Position numbers and translations under genes: made by a program. A stretch of 64,000 nucleotides of DNA from contig JBCCDU010000001.1 of assembly GCA_039030715.1 (NCBI GenBank), positions 1 through 64,000 of the forward strand. Reading direction: 5' to 3'. Position 1 is the first letter of the stretch, and each line of letters opens with the position of its first letter. The stretch is from Thermohalobaculum sp039030715 (GTDB taxonomy: Bacteria > Pseudomonadota > Alphaproteobacteria > Rhodobacterales > Rhodobacteraceae). The notes under the pieces are model-generated. The model had not been told where the DNA came from. It searched no databases and was given only the letters and a program-made list of their open reading frames with translations. Below are positions 34,680 to 43,870 of this stretch, in pieces.

Positions 34680-35483
34680 TTACCAGCGCCCGGTTAGCGA
34701 CCACCCCAGCAACCGCATCGTGCCACCCCGCGCGAGCGCACTGCGCGCGTCGGTAAACTCGAAATCCGGCGCCAATGCCATCTCCAGCACCGCATCGGCC
34801 CGCCAGCCGAGGCGCAGAACGGGTTTCAACCGCTTGGGCACGCTGTTTGCTCGGGACTGCTTCAGGTCGGTCAGTGCCCGATCGGCCAGGCCCGCAATAG
34901 TTCTGCGGGCGGTCTCCGTGGTCTCGCCTCGCGCCAGGGCCGACCGGTCGAGACCGGCCAGCGGCAGCAGATAAAGCCCCTGTCTCGCCATCGCCACGGC
35001 GTTGCGGAGCGCAAAGGCCAGCGCCATCGCGGGGCCCATAGCCTGTAGGCTAGTATGCTCCGCCACCCCGACGGCCTGCGCGCCCAGTCGCAACAGCGGG
35101 GTCACGCGCATTGCCTGCCATTGCGCGAAACACTCGGCTGTGAGGGGCGTCTGAAGCTCGGCCTCACGCGCATCGATCAGGGCGGTCAGATCTGGCTTGG
35201 AAAGGCCGCGCCGCACGAGGAGATGGGTCAAAGGGCCGACAACCTCATGCGCGCGCGGGTCAGTCTCGGCGCCCATCTCGGCAACCACGTCGCGCCACCA
35301 TTGTAGTCGCATCGCGGCGATCACGGGTTCGGAGGCGCGGGCGGCCGCCTTTGACAGTTCGATGTCGAAGGCGATCAGCACCATGAGATCCGTGCGCAGT
35401 GGCTCTGGCGCGAACATTGCGGCGCGGTAGAGGTCGGGGTCCCCCTCGCTGACCAGCGAAGCGCACCGGTCGGCGTCAGCCAT
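34680..35483 (-). CDS. Squalene/phytoene synthase family protein
   Basis: 267-residue trans-isoprenyl diphosphate synthase (head-to-head) family member. ATG 35483 overlaps the end of cimA by eight bases. The first Asp-rich site is degenerate (MVLIAFDIELSKAA), whereas true phytoene synthases have DxxxD at two places; RLQWWRDVV matches the family. It resembles the NDUFAF6-like branch known to help complex I assembly in mitochondria more than the carotenoid enzymes; without crtI or crtE nearby I would not call it phytoene synthase. Confidence 0.8.
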   Translation of the reverse strand: MADADRCASLVSEGDPDLYRAAMFAPEPLRTDLMVLIAFDIELSKAAARASEPVIAAMRLQWWRDVVAEMGAETDPRAHEVVGPLTHLLVRRGLSKPDLTALIDAREAELQTPLTAECFAQWQAMRVTPLLRLGAQAVGVAEHTSLQAMGPAMALAFALRNAVAMARQGLYLLPLAGLDRSALARGETTETARRTIAGLADRALTDLKQSRANSVPKRLKPVLRLGWRADAVLEMALAPDFEFTDARSALARGGTMRLLGWSLTGRW

Positions 35484-37104
35484 GCGAGGCCGGGGCGCCC
35501 TCGCGCAGCAATTTGGTGACGATGGCGTCCTCCAATGCCTGAAAACTGGCATCGACTATGTTGGGCGAGACCCCCAATGTGGTCCAGACAGCGCCCGTGT
35601 CATCAGCGCTCTCCAGCAGGACGCGGGTCACGGCTTCGGTCCCATCACCGATGATCCGCACCTTGAAGTCGGTCAGGCGCAGATCCTCGATATGGCTCTG
35701 ATATTGGCCAAGATCCTTGCGCAATGCCTTGGCGAGCGCGTTGACCGGCCCCTGATCCTCGCGGCTGACGGGATCGAGACTCTCGCTGGCCGAGATCATC
35801 CGTTCGCCGTCCAGATGGACTACGACAACAGCCTCGGAGGCTGTCACCCGCTCGCCATTCGCATTGAACCGCCGTTCGATCGAGACGCGATAACGATCGA
35901 CCGTGAAGAATTTCGGCAGCAGGCTCAGATGACGCCGGGCCAGAATGTCGAAACTGGCCCCCGCCTGGTCATAGGCCCAGCCCTGATCCTCGCGCTCCTT
36001 CACCAGCGTCAGCAATGTGCCGAGGCGTTTGTCGTCCTTCGCCACTTCTATCCCCGCCTCAGCCAGGCGGCGCAGCAGGTTCGACCGGCCCGCCTGGTTC
36101 GACATCGGGATGATGCGCTCGTTCCCCACGGCCTCCGGCGGCACATGCTCGTATGTGGTCGGGTCCTTGACGATGGCCGAGGCATGCAACCCCGCCTTGT
36201 GCGCAAACGCCCCCGCACCGACATAGGGCGCCTGGCGGTTGGGCGTGCGGTTCAAGATCTCGTCCAGCATCAGCGAGGCCTTGCGCAGGCCGGGCAGACT
36301 TTCCGCCTTCACGCCGGTCTCGAACCGCTCGGCGTAATGCGGCTTCAGCAGCAGTGTCGGGATCAGCGAGGTGAGATTGGCGTTGCCGCAGCGCTCCCCC
36401 AACCCGTTCAGCGTGCCCTGGATCTGGCGCGCCCCGGCCTCCACCGCCGCCAGGCTGCCCGCCACTGCCTGTTCGGTGTCGTTGTGGGTGTGGATGCCAA
36501 CATGGGTTCCGGGGATGCGATTTGTGACTTTTGTCACAATATCGGCGATCTCGCCCGGCAGCGCGCCGCCATTGGTGTCACAGAGGACGACCCAGCGTGC
36601 GCCACCCTCCATCGCCGCGTCCAGGCAGGCCAGCGCATAGTCGGGATTGCCCTTGTAGCCGTCGAAGAAATGCTCCGCATCGAACAGCGCCTCGCGGCCG
36701 AGGCTGACCAGATGCGCAACGCTCTCGCGGATATTAGTGAGATTTTCCTCCAGCGTGATGCCGAGCGCGGTTTTGACATGGAAATCATGCGACTTCCCGA
36801 CCAGACAGACGGATTTGGTGCCAGCATTGACCACCTCCGCCAGCACATCGTCATTGGCGGCGGACCGCCCGGCGCGTTTGGTCATGCCAAAGGCCAGGAA
36901 CGTCGCCCGGGTCTGTGGCGCCTGGGTGAAGAACTCGCTATCGGTCGGATTGGCGCCGGGCCAACCGCCTTCGATGTAATCGAGCCCCAGATCGTCCAGC
37001 GCCCGCGCGATCTTCACCTTGTCCGCGACCGAGAAATCGACGCCCTGGGTCTGCTGCCCATCGCGCAGGGTGGTGTCGAAGAGGTAGAGGCGTTCGCGGG
37101 TCAT
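35476..37104 (-). CDS. cimA: (R)-citramalate synthase
   Basis: Condenses acetyl-CoA and pyruvate to citramalate, the threonine-independent entry to isoleucine. The start is MTRERLYLFDTTLRDGQQTQ (ATG 37104). HMGL-like TIM barrel with LFDTTLRDGQQ and the metal ligands in HVGIHTHNDTEQAVA; GTLNGLGERCGNANL is the family signature. After a linker (AFAHKAGLHASAIVKDP) comes the C-terminal LeuA allosteric dimer domain. The pattern SLIPTLLLKP and the length of 542 fit the long CimA/NifV-like class, distinct from leuA at 46.7 kb. Confidence 0.93.
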   Translation of the reverse strand: MTRERLYLFDTTLRDGQQTQGVDFSVADKVKIARALDDLGLDYIEGGWPGANPTDSEFFTQAPQTRATFLAFGMTKRAGRSAANDDVLAEVVNAGTKSVCLVGKSHDFHVKTALGITLEENLTNIRESVAHLVSLGREALFDAEHFFDGYKGNPDYALACLDAAMEGGARWVVLCDTNGGALPGEIADIVTKVTNRIPGTHVGIHTHNDTEQAVAGSLAAVEAGARQIQGTLNGLGERCGNANLTSLIPTLLLKPHYAERFETGVKAESLPGLRKASLMLDEILNRTPNRQAPYVGAGAFAHKAGLHASAIVKDPTTYEHVPPEAVGNERIIPMSNQAGRSNLLRRLAEAGIEVAKDDKRLGTLLTLVKEREDQGWAYDQAGASFDILARRHLSLLPKFFTVDRYRVSIERRFNANGERVTASEAVVVVHLDGERMISASESLDPVSREDQGPVNALAKALRKDLGQYQSHIEDLRLTDFKVRIIGDGTEAVTRVLLESADDTGAVWTTLGVSPNIVDASFQALEDAIVTKLLREGAPASHG

Positions 37105-37273
37105 AGCACACCCCCTTTGGCCCGGCCCCGCCGGGCCGCGCCCGACCCTCCCCCCGGGAGGGCGCATGGCGATGTCGCGCACAGTAAGAGCGTTGTTGAT
37201 GCTTTAAAGCACTGCGCCCGCCGCATCTCGGCAAAGCGCCCACCCAGGGTCGGGCGCGTCCCTCCCTCGGCGC

Positions 37274-38650
37274 TCATTTAAGGGCCTCCAATTTGCTCGC
37301 ATCAAAATCGGAACTCAATTCCCAGACAGTGCCGTCGCCCGTGTCTCGCAAGACGACACCGGCGCTCGCGAGGCCATCTCGTATAGCATCGGCGCGACCG
37401 AACTCTCGGGCGCGCTTGGCATCCGCCCGCGCCCGGACAAGGCTCTGTATGAGGGTCTCGTCATAGGCGTCTTCGATATGTTTGTGGATGATCATTCGCT
37501 CGCCCTGAAGCAGCCCAAGCATGGCCGCTCCGGCGCGTAGCGCAGGCATGTTGTTGGCCTTGTAGAACTCATTGAGAGCCATGAGCGCAGCATGAGTATT
37601 GAGATCATCTGCGAGCGCGTCAACGAACTGGATCGGCGGCAGGTGCTGGGGGTCGTGCTCGTACACAGCATCCGACCAACGGTCTATGATCGTCGTTGCC
37701 TCCTCGACGCGCCGGTCGGTCCAATCCAAGGGCGAACGATAGTGGGTGGATAAGAGCAGATACCGGATGACCGATCCCGGAATACCCCGATCCAATAAAT
37801 CCCGCACCGTGAAGAAGTTGCCCAGCGACTTGGACATCTTCGCGCCCTCCACCCGGATCATCTCGTTATGCATCCAGACATTGGCCATCGTGTCGCGGTC
37901 ATGGGTGCAGCAGCTTTGGGCGAGTTCGTTTTCGTGGTGAGGAAAGGCGAGGTCGATGCCGCCTCCGTGAATATCGAAGACTTCGCCCAGCAGCTCACGT
38001 GCCATGGCGGAGCATTCGATGTGCCAGCCTGGGCGACCCCTGCCCCAGGGGCTCTCCCAACCCGGCTGGTCGCCGGTCGAGGGCTTCCACAGCACAAAGT
38101 CCATCGGGTCGCGTTTGTTGGTCGCGACTTCGACCCGCGCGCCTGCTTTCATCTCATCCAGCGAGCGCCGCGCAAGTCGGCCATACTCCGCATAGCTGCG
38201 CACATCGAAGAGCACATGGCCGTCGCCATCGTCATAGGCATTGCCCTTGGAAATCAGCTCCTCGATCATCGCGACCATCTGGGAAATGTATTCGGTGCAG
38301 CGTGGCTGATGATTGGGGCGCAAGACGCCCAGCGCATCCATATCCTCGTGATACCAGCCGATAGTTTCATCCGTGATTTCACGAATGCCACGCCCGGTCT
38401 CCGCCGCGCGGGCGTTGATCTTGTCATCCACATCCGTGAAGTTCCGGACATAAGTCACGTGTTCTTCGCCATAAACATGGCGCAGCAGACGATAAAGGAC
38501 ATCGAACACCACGGCCGGGCGCGCATTTCCGATATGGGCGCGGTCATAGACGGTGGGGCCGCAGACATACATCCGCACGTTCTTGGGATCGATGGGGGTG
38601 AACACCTCCTTCGTTCGGGTGCGGGTGTTGTAGAGCTTGATCTCGGTCAT
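37274..38650 (-). CDS. cysS: Cysteinyl-tRNA synthetase
   Basis: Charges tRNA-Cys. 458 residues. Class I signatures: the HIGH-like AHIGNARPAVVFDVL, KMSKS as EGAKMSKSLGNFFTV, and zinc ligands in YVCGPTVYD, HIECSAMARE and FPHHENELAQS. A DALR/anticodon-binding region follows. ATG 38650 has GAGGA upstream. It lies between cimA and a DM13 protein, all on the minus strand. Confidence 0.97.
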   Translation of the reverse strand: MTEIKLYNTRTRTKEVFTPIDPKNVRMYVCGPTVYDRAHIGNARPAVVFDVLYRLLRHVYGEEHVTYVRNFTDVDDKINARAAETGRGIREITDETIGWYHEDMDALGVLRPNHQPRCTEYISQMVAMIEELISKGNAYDDGDGHVLFDVRSYAEYGRLARRSLDEMKAGARVEVATNKRDPMDFVLWKPSTGDQPGWESPWGRGRPGWHIECSAMARELLGEVFDIHGGGIDLAFPHHENELAQSCCTHDRDTMANVWMHNEMIRVEGAKMSKSLGNFFTVRDLLDRGIPGSVIRYLLLSTHYRSPLDWTDRRVEEATTIIDRWSDAVYEHDPQHLPPIQFVDALADDLNTHAALMALNEFYKANNMPALRAGAAMLGLLQGERMIIHKHIEDAYDETLIQSLVRARADAKRAREFGRADAIRDGLASAGVVLRDTGDGTVWELSSDFDASKLEALK

Positions 38651-38806
38651 AGCGTCCTCGCGCAGGTCTCCCGCGGCGGGCTAGCATGTCAGAGTTCGAT
38701 GAGGAACAGAGAAACCGCCGCGGACGAATGTCAGCAGCTAATGCAGATCCGGCAGATGCAGGTTGCAGTTTTCATGACGCGTTCATCGCGCCTCGCGGTC
38801 GGGATG

Positions 38807-39184
38807 TCAAGGCACGGGCGCCAGCCGGGCACGGCCCAGCGGCGTCGAGAAGCGTTCGCACCAGATATAGACCGTGCTGAACCCCGCGCGGTCGATGCGT
38901 TCCGGGACAGGATAAAGCTGTGCGCCCGTATCCGATAGCAATGGTCCGATCAGGCCGTCGCGACGAAAGGTGGTCTCGCCCAGCGCGACCCAGGGGTCGG
39001 GTGCGCCCTCGTGGACGAAATTCTCCTCAAGCCGGATGAACCATTTGCCGTCGATCCCAACCAGCGAGACATTTCCGGTCACGCGGCCCGAGGTGAAACT
39101 GCCGGTGGCCCGCACATCCTGCGCTGCGGCAGGCAGTGCCATCAGCAGCAGGATGGCGAATGCGCCCTTACTCTTTGACCACAT
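38807..39184 (-). CDS. DM13-domain secreted protein
   Basis: 125-residue protein with the signal peptide MWSKSKGAFAILLLMALPAAA (cleavage near AAA-QD), so periplasmic rather than lipid-anchored. The DM13 domain fills the rest: TGSFTSGRVTGNVSLVGIDG, WFIRLEENFVHEGAPDPWVALG, and STVYIWCERFSTPLGRARL with the conserved Cys. It is a paralogue of the lipoprotein at 29948-30391. Its first codons overlap the AhpD-like gene by 17 bases, suggesting joint translation. Confidence 0.83.
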   Translation of the reverse strand: MWSKSKGAFAILLLMALPAAAQDVRATGSFTSGRVTGNVSLVGIDGKWFIRLEENFVHEGAPDPWVALGETTFRRDGLIGPLLSDTGAQLYPVPERIDRAGFSTVYIWCERFSTPLGRARLAPVP

Positions 39185-39476
39185 AATTCGCGCCGTGGGT
39201 CACAGCGGCACCGGCGCGCAGTGCAGCGGCGACGAAGGTTGTCTCGCTCAGTTCCGCATCCGTCGCCCCTGCCTTGCGGGCGGCCTCGGTGTGAATGGTC
39301 AGACAGTACTGGCATTGCGTTGTCAGGGCGACGGCGACAGCAATCAGCTCCTTGGTCTTCTTGTCGAGCGCCCCGGCGCGCATCGCCACTTCATCGAATG
39401 CCCCGAAGGCTTTCATCAGATCGGGATTGGCTTTGGAAAGGGGGCGGAGTTTGGCGAGTTCTTCACTGGCAGACAT
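39168..39476 (-). CDS. Carboxymuconolactone decarboxylase / AhpD-like protein
   Basis: 102-residue all-helical protein. I start at MSASEELAKLRPL (ATG 39476), with AAGGATA at good spacing; the ATG six bases upstream would be too close. The redox signature is QCQYCLTIHTEAARKAGA, i.e. Cys-x-x-Cys with the following His, as in AhpD-type peroxidase partners. Coupled to the DM13 gene, which hints at a shared redox role (inference). Confidence 0.88.
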   Translation of the reverse strand: MSASEELAKLRPLSKANPDLMKAFGAFDEVAMRAGALDKKTKELIAVAVALTTQCQYCLTIHTEAARKAGATDAELSETTFVAAALRAGAAVTHGANYVVKE

Positions 39477-39546
39477 GGTCATTATCCTTGGATGGAGACG
39501 TCAGGCCGAGGGATCTAATCACTTGCCGGGCCATATACATCCCCGC

Positions 39547-40860
39547 TCACGGTCTTGGGATCGGCCCCTGCAGCAAAGGCATCAGCGCAGCCATATCCGG
39601 CCCCCGCTCGCGTCCGGTCAGGGTTTTGCGCAGCGGCTGGAACAATCCCTTGCCCTTGCGCCCGGTGGCCGCCTTCACGGCACCGGTCCATGTGCCCCAG
39701 GTCTCGTCTGTCCATGGGCGGGGCGGCAGCAGCGGCAAAGCCTGGGCGACGAACTCCGCATCCTCCTCGGCTACCAGTGGCTGGGTGCCGTTCAGGCAGA
39801 GGTCCCACCACTCTGCCGCCTGGTCCACCGTATCCAGATTGGGCCCGATGGCGGCCCAAAAGGCGGGCGCCGTCTCGGGCGGCACCGGCAGGCGGTGGGC
39901 CACGGCGTCAAATGGCAATGCGCGCAAGGTTTTGGCGGAATGCAGGCGTAGCTCCTCCGGATCGAACTTCGTGGGCGTCATGTTGAACTGCCCGGGGTCG
40001 AAGGTTTCGACCACCTCCGCCATCGAAGCCAGCACCTCCACCGGCTGCGAGGAGCCGAGCCGAGCCATGAAGCCGACCAGCGCGAGCGGTTCGACCCCCG
40101 CCTCGCGCAAATCCTTCAGCGCCAGCGTGCCGAGACGTTTGGAGAGCGCCTCCCCCTCCGGCCCGGTCAGCAGCGAATGGTGGGCGAAGGCGGGTGCGGC
40201 GGCGCCCAGCGCCTCGAAAATCTGGATCTGCGCGCCGGTATTGGTGACATGGTCGGCGCCGCGGACCACATGGGTCACCCCCATCTCGGCATCGTCCACC
40301 ACGCTGGCGAGGGTATAGAGCAACTGCCCGTCGGCACGGAACAGCACCGGGTCCGAGATCGAGGCTGCGTCGATACGCTGTGGCCCGCGGATCAGGTCTT
40401 CCCAGATGACTTCGGTCTGATCCAGCAGGAACCGCTGGTGGGGATCACGTTCCTTCGCCAGCGTCGCCTTCTCCGCCTCGGTCAGCTTCAACGCGGCGCG
40501 GTCATAGACCGGGGGCTTCCCAGCATTGAGCTGCTTCTTGCGCTTCAGATCCAGCTCCACCGGCGTCTCGAAACAATCGTAGAGCCGACCTGCCCCGCGC
40601 AGCTTGTCGGCGGCGGCGTGATAGCGGTCGAACCGCGCCGACTGATGCTCCACCCGGTCCCAGGTCAGGCCCAGCCATTCCAGATCCTGCTTGATCTGAT
40701 CGGTGTACCGACCCTCCGAGCGTTCCTGATCCGTATCGTCGATGCGCAGGATGAACGTCCCGCCCGCCTTGGCCGCGATCATCCAGTTCATCACAGCGGT
40801 GCGTAGATTCCCGACATGCAGGAACCCGGTGGGAGATGGGGCGAAACGGGTGGTGGTCAT
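39547..40860 (-). CDS. gltX: Glutamyl-tRNA synthetase
   Basis: Charges tRNA-Glu (and possibly tRNA-Gln). 437 residues. The HIGH motif is FAPSPTGFLHVGNLRTA, the KMSKS equivalent is GEALSKRLGTLAL, and RIDDTDQERSEGRYTDQI is the Glu-binding region. The C-terminal anticodon domain is short, as in the second GluRS found in many alphaproteobacteria; a second copy elsewhere in the genome is likely but not visible here. Confidence 0.94.
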   Translation of the reverse strand: MTTTRFAPSPTGFLHVGNLRTAVMNWMIAAKAGGTFILRIDDTDQERSEGRYTDQIKQDLEWLGLTWDRVEHQSARFDRYHAAADKLRGAGRLYDCFETPVELDLKRKKQLNAGKPPVYDRAALKLTEAEKATLAKERDPHQRFLLDQTEVIWEDLIRGPQRIDAASISDPVLFRADGQLLYTLASVVDDAEMGVTHVVRGADHVTNTGAQIQIFEALGAAAPAFAHHSLLTGPEGEALSKRLGTLALKDLREAGVEPLALVGFMARLGSSQPVEVLASMAEVVETFDPGQFNMTPTKFDPEELRLHSAKTLRALPFDAVAHRLPVPPETAPAFWAAIGPNLDTVDQAAEWWDLCLNGTQPLVAEEDAEFVAQALPLLPPRPWTDETWGTWTGAVKAATGRKGKGLFQPLRKTLTGRERGPDMAALMPLLQGPIPRP

Positions 40861-40917
40861 ATTTAGGCTCTAGCGATCATGGATTGGCGTCTTCCCTGCC
40901 GCGCGCGCGCATCGCGG

Positions 40918-41466
40918 TCAAGCATTGGTTACGGTGCCGACGCCGCAGTGGTGCGCCCAAGCCACCTTCACCTGATCAAGAACCACGCGAGGATCGACCG
41001 GAACGGCATCGAGACCGATATGAAGGTCATAGGGCGGCATCCCGGCAGCCAATACAAGCGGAGATGACACTCTGCGGTCGCGCCTGAACGCCGCGCGATC
41101 CTTGAGCTTAACGAACAGCACCGAATGACGCTTAACAAAACGAATTTCCCCAACGTCGAGTTCGGCTATGTTGTCCCAAGGGATTGTCATACGGCCGCCG
41201 AGGATAGACGGCGATGAAAGGCCACGGTCGTCCGCCAGTATCTTCTCACCGCCCCGCGCTTGTCGGAATGCCCAGCGGCTGAGTATGTAAAACAAAGGTA
41301 TGCCCAATACTCGCAATCCGACGCCAAACACGCCTGTGCTCATCTGCCGTCCACTGAAAATATCAAACGACAATGTTATGAAATCCAGAATACAGACCGC
41401 CGCGCAGAACCATCCATACTTACGAAAGCGCATGATTGGTTGTTGAATGAACTCGACTTGGGCCAT
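40918..41466 (-). CDS. Small membrane protein with PH-like domain (STM3941-like), first of a pair
   Basis: A 182-residue protein without a firm name. Two predicted helices (YGWFCAAVCILDFITLSFDI and VFGVGLRVLGIPLFYILSRW) are followed by a soluble domain of about 110 residues: EKILADDRGLSSPSILGGRM, then TIPWDNIAELDVGEIRFVK and SVLFVKLKD. The PW-x-x-I strand pattern resembles STM3941-type PH-like membrane proteins. It has the same layout as the next gene (41502-41999), 35 bases away, and both follow nadE. Confidence 0.6.
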   Translation of the reverse strand: MAQVEFIQQPIMRFRKYGWFCAAVCILDFITLSFDIFSGRQMSTGVFGVGLRVLGIPLFYILSRWAFRQARGGEKILADDRGLSSPSILGGRMTIPWDNIAELDVGEIRFVKRHSVLFVKLKDRAAFRRDRRVSSPLVLAAGMPPYDLHIGLDAVPVDPRVVLDQVKVAWAHHCGVGTVTNA

Positions 41467-41501
41467 CATTCGACCATCCTCGGTCCATGAAGGGAAACAA
41501 C

Positions 41502-41999
41502 TCAGCGCAGGTCCTTCAAGCGCTGTCGATACGATTGGTTCAGGCGGATCGCCTCAAGCCTCTGGGCAATCTTCAGGGGATCGCCTTCGATCTGAGCTGA
41601 AAGGATCCGCATAGACAGGCGGGGTTTCAGCAGCAGTTTTCCGATCAGCGTGGTGCCTGAAACACCTCTCTTGAAGTCTATCCGGATGGCTTTGCGCGTT
41701 GCCTTAATGGAAGAGATGTTATCCCATTCTATCGGTTCGGTCAGGTTTTCATAGCGAGCGCGGAGATAAAGACCGTGCCCGCTTGCCCGGATGCGCGGGT
41801 CCGAATGGGCGATCTCCAACACCATCAAACCGCCAAAAATCCAGAAGCTCACAATGAAGATAATGGAGAGCAGCGTCTTGTCACCCGACACGTCGCTCAT
41901 CAATACGATCAGTAAGGTCGTCATCATGAAGAGGTTCAGGCATGACATCTGGCGTTCTTGCCGCACCTTCAGCAAAATCTCTTCTTGATCTTCAATCAA
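41502..41999 (-). CDS. Small membrane protein with PH-like domain, second of a pair
   Basis: 165 residues, function unknown. It begins with TTG at 41999, overlapping the nadE stop as TTGA. Two hydrophobic helices (LFMMTTLLIVLMSDVSG and LLSIIFIVSFWIFGGLMVLE) lead into a PH-like region: GHGLYLRARYENLTEPIEWD and NISSIKATRKAIRIDFKR, then a basic tail. The layout matches its neighbour, but identity is low. TTG starts are weak, suggesting low expression coupled to nadE. Confidence 0.6.
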   Translation of the reverse strand: MIEDQEEILLKVRQERQMSCLNLFMMTTLLIVLMSDVSGDKTLLSIIFIVSFWIFGGLMVLEIAHSDPRIRASGHGLYLRARYENLTEPIEWDNISSIKATRKAIRIDFKRGVSGTTLIGKLLLKPRLSMRILSAQIEGDPLKIAQRLEAIRLNQSYRQRLKDLR

Positions 42000-43684
42000 C
42001 TTCGATCTCTCCAGCGGTTCACAATCGGATATCGTCTATCCAGCCAGAATGCCCGATGGGTCAGCTTCACGCCAGGGGGTGATTGAAAGCGCTTGTATTC
42101 GTTGATGTAGAGCAGGCTTTGCACCTGCATCACGGTCTCTCGCGCGAAGCCTTTGGCGATGATCTCCTCGGTCGAAAGCTGCATTTCCACCAGGTCGATC
42201 AGGATCGCGTCCAGCACGTCATAGGGGGGCAGGCTGTCATCGTCGCGCTGATCGGGACGCAGTTCGGCGGAGGGGGGTTTCTCGATGATCGTTTGCGGGA
42301 TCACCTGCCCCGCCGGGCCTTTCATCCAGGGCTCATAGGTCTGGTTGCGCCAGCGCGCTGTCTCGAAGACACGGGTTTTGTAGAGGTCCTTGATCGGATT
42401 ATAGGCCCCGTTCATGTCACCATAGATCGTGCAGTATCCGACCGCCATTTCCGACTTGTTGCCGGTGGTCAGCAAAAGCTCGCCGAATTTGTTCGAGAGC
42501 GCCATCAGGTAGACACCGCGCAGACGCGATTGGATGTTCTCCTCGGTCGTGTCGGCCTCCAGCCCCTCGAAGAAGGGCGCCAGCCCCTGCCCCACGGCGC
42601 TGACCGCGCCCGAGATCGGCAGATCGCCATAGGTCACGCCCAGCGCATCCGCACAGGCATGCGCATCGCTTAGCGAACCATCGGATGTGTATTGCGAGGG
42701 CAGCATCACGCAGCGCACGTTCGAAGGCCCCAGCGCATCGGTCGCGATCGCCGCGACAATCGCCGAGTCGATCCCGCCGGAAAGCCCCAGCAGAATCTTC
42801 GCGAAGCCCGATTTCGTCACATAGTCCCGGGTCGCCTCGACCATGGCGCGGTAATCGGTTTCCGCATCGCCCGGCACCGGGCTCAGAGTACCAGCTTCGA
42901 TCCGCCATCCGTGATTGGTTGCCCGCGCCGTGACCGGCTCCAGCGCCTCCTCGAAGAACGGCATCTGCACGGCCAGGGCCCCGCCCGGGTTCAGGGCGAA
43001 ACTGCCGCCGTCGAAGATTTGGTCGTCCTGCCCGCCGATCAGGTTAAGATAGATCAGCGGCAGCTTCGTCTCGACCACACGGGCCAGCGCGACCTGCATC
43101 CGAATGTCGTATTTTCCCCGGTGATAGGGCGAGCCATTGGGCGAGATCAGCAGCTCCGCCCCCGCTTCCTCCAGCGTTTCCACCACGTCGGGAAACCAGA
43201 TATCCTCGCAGATCGGAAACCCGACGCGGCAGCCCGCAATCTCGATGGGACCGGGCGCTGGGCCCTCCAGATACAGCCGTTTCTCGTCGAAGACACCGTA
43301 ATTCGGCCGGTGATGCTTCAGGAACTGCGCCCGGATCACGCCGTCTTGCAACAGGTGATAAGCGTTGTAGGCCCCCGCATGATCCTGCCCGGGCTCGGTC
43401 GTCTCGCCAAAGATCGGCGCGCCGATGGCCAGTGCGGTCCCGCCGGGTGCGGTCTGCGCCGCCAACACGTCCAGTGCCGACTGGATGTCGCGCAGGAAAG
43501 CTGGGCGGACCGACAGATCCAGCACCTGATAGCCGGACAGAAACATCTCGGGCAGCACCACGAGGTCGACGCCTTTGGCTTCTCCCTCGGCCAGGGCGCG
43601 GCGCGCCAGATCCAGATTGCCCGCGATGTCCCCTGCCACCGGGTTCATCTGGGCCAGAAGCAGCGAGAGCGGCGCGTCGGTCAT
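41996..43684 (-). CDS. nadE: Glutamine-dependent NAD+ synthetase
   Basis: Last step of NAD synthesis: amidates deamido-NAD using glutamine-derived ammonia. 562 residues. The N-terminal nitrilase-type glutaminase (about 1-260) has the Glu in LVVLPEMFLSGYQVLDL, the Lys in KHHRPNYGVFDEKRLY and the Cys in CRVGFPICEDIWFPD. The C-terminal ATP-pyrophosphatase synthetase has LLGLSGGIDSAIVAAIA and TTGNKSEMAVGYCTIYGD. AAGGA precedes ATG 43684. Downstream genes overlap it. Confidence 0.96.
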   Translation of the reverse strand: MTDAPLSLLLAQMNPVAGDIAGNLDLARRALAEGEAKGVDLVVLPEMFLSGYQVLDLSVRPAFLRDIQSALDVLAAQTAPGGTALAIGAPIFGETTEPGQDHAGAYNAYHLLQDGVIRAQFLKHHRPNYGVFDEKRLYLEGPAPGPIEIAGCRVGFPICEDIWFPDVVETLEEAGAELLISPNGSPYHRGKYDIRMQVALARVVETKLPLIYLNLIGGQDDQIFDGGSFALNPGGALAVQMPFFEEALEPVTARATNHGWRIEAGTLSPVPGDAETDYRAMVEATRDYVTKSGFAKILLGLSGGIDSAIVAAIATDALGPSNVRCVMLPSQYTSDGSLSDAHACADALGVTYGDLPISGAVSAVGQGLAPFFEGLEADTTEENIQSRLRGVYLMALSNKFGELLLTTGNKSEMAVGYCTIYGDMNGAYNPIKDLYKTRVFETARWRNQTYEPWMKGPAGQVIPQTIIEKPPSAELRPDQRDDDSLPPYDVLDAILIDLVEMQLSTEEIIAKGFARETVMQVQSLLYINEYKRFQSPPGVKLTHRAFWLDRRYPIVNRWRDRS

Positions 43685-43870
43685 CAGGGGTTCCTTCGGT
43701 CGTTGGACTTTCGCTTACGCCTGCGCCGGGCGCAGCGCAAGCATGGCCGTGTCAGGCTTTGCCACTCTTGCGACACAAGTGATTGTCAGATGCTTCCCAG
43801 CAACTTAAGGTCGCGACCTGCAAGACCGGGGAGGGGCTGTAACCGCCCGAAAGGGAGAGGACTGGAGACG
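43685..43870. other. Divergent intergenic region, nadE / MORN protein
   Basis: Contains a small hairpin CTGCGC-cgg-GCGCAG near 43721-43735 and a possible plus-strand promoter, TTGTCA (43783-43788), 17 bases, TAAGGT (43806-43811), for the MORN gene. No gene seen. Confidence 0.35.

Noticed and set aside
35482..37281. 599-codon open frame opposite cimA
   Set aside because: Antisense shadow; cimA shows all catalytic motifs on the other strand.
38686..38880. 64-codon plus-strand frame near the DM13 gene
   Set aside because: Overlaps the DM13 coding end on the opposite strand and has no ribosome site or conserved features.
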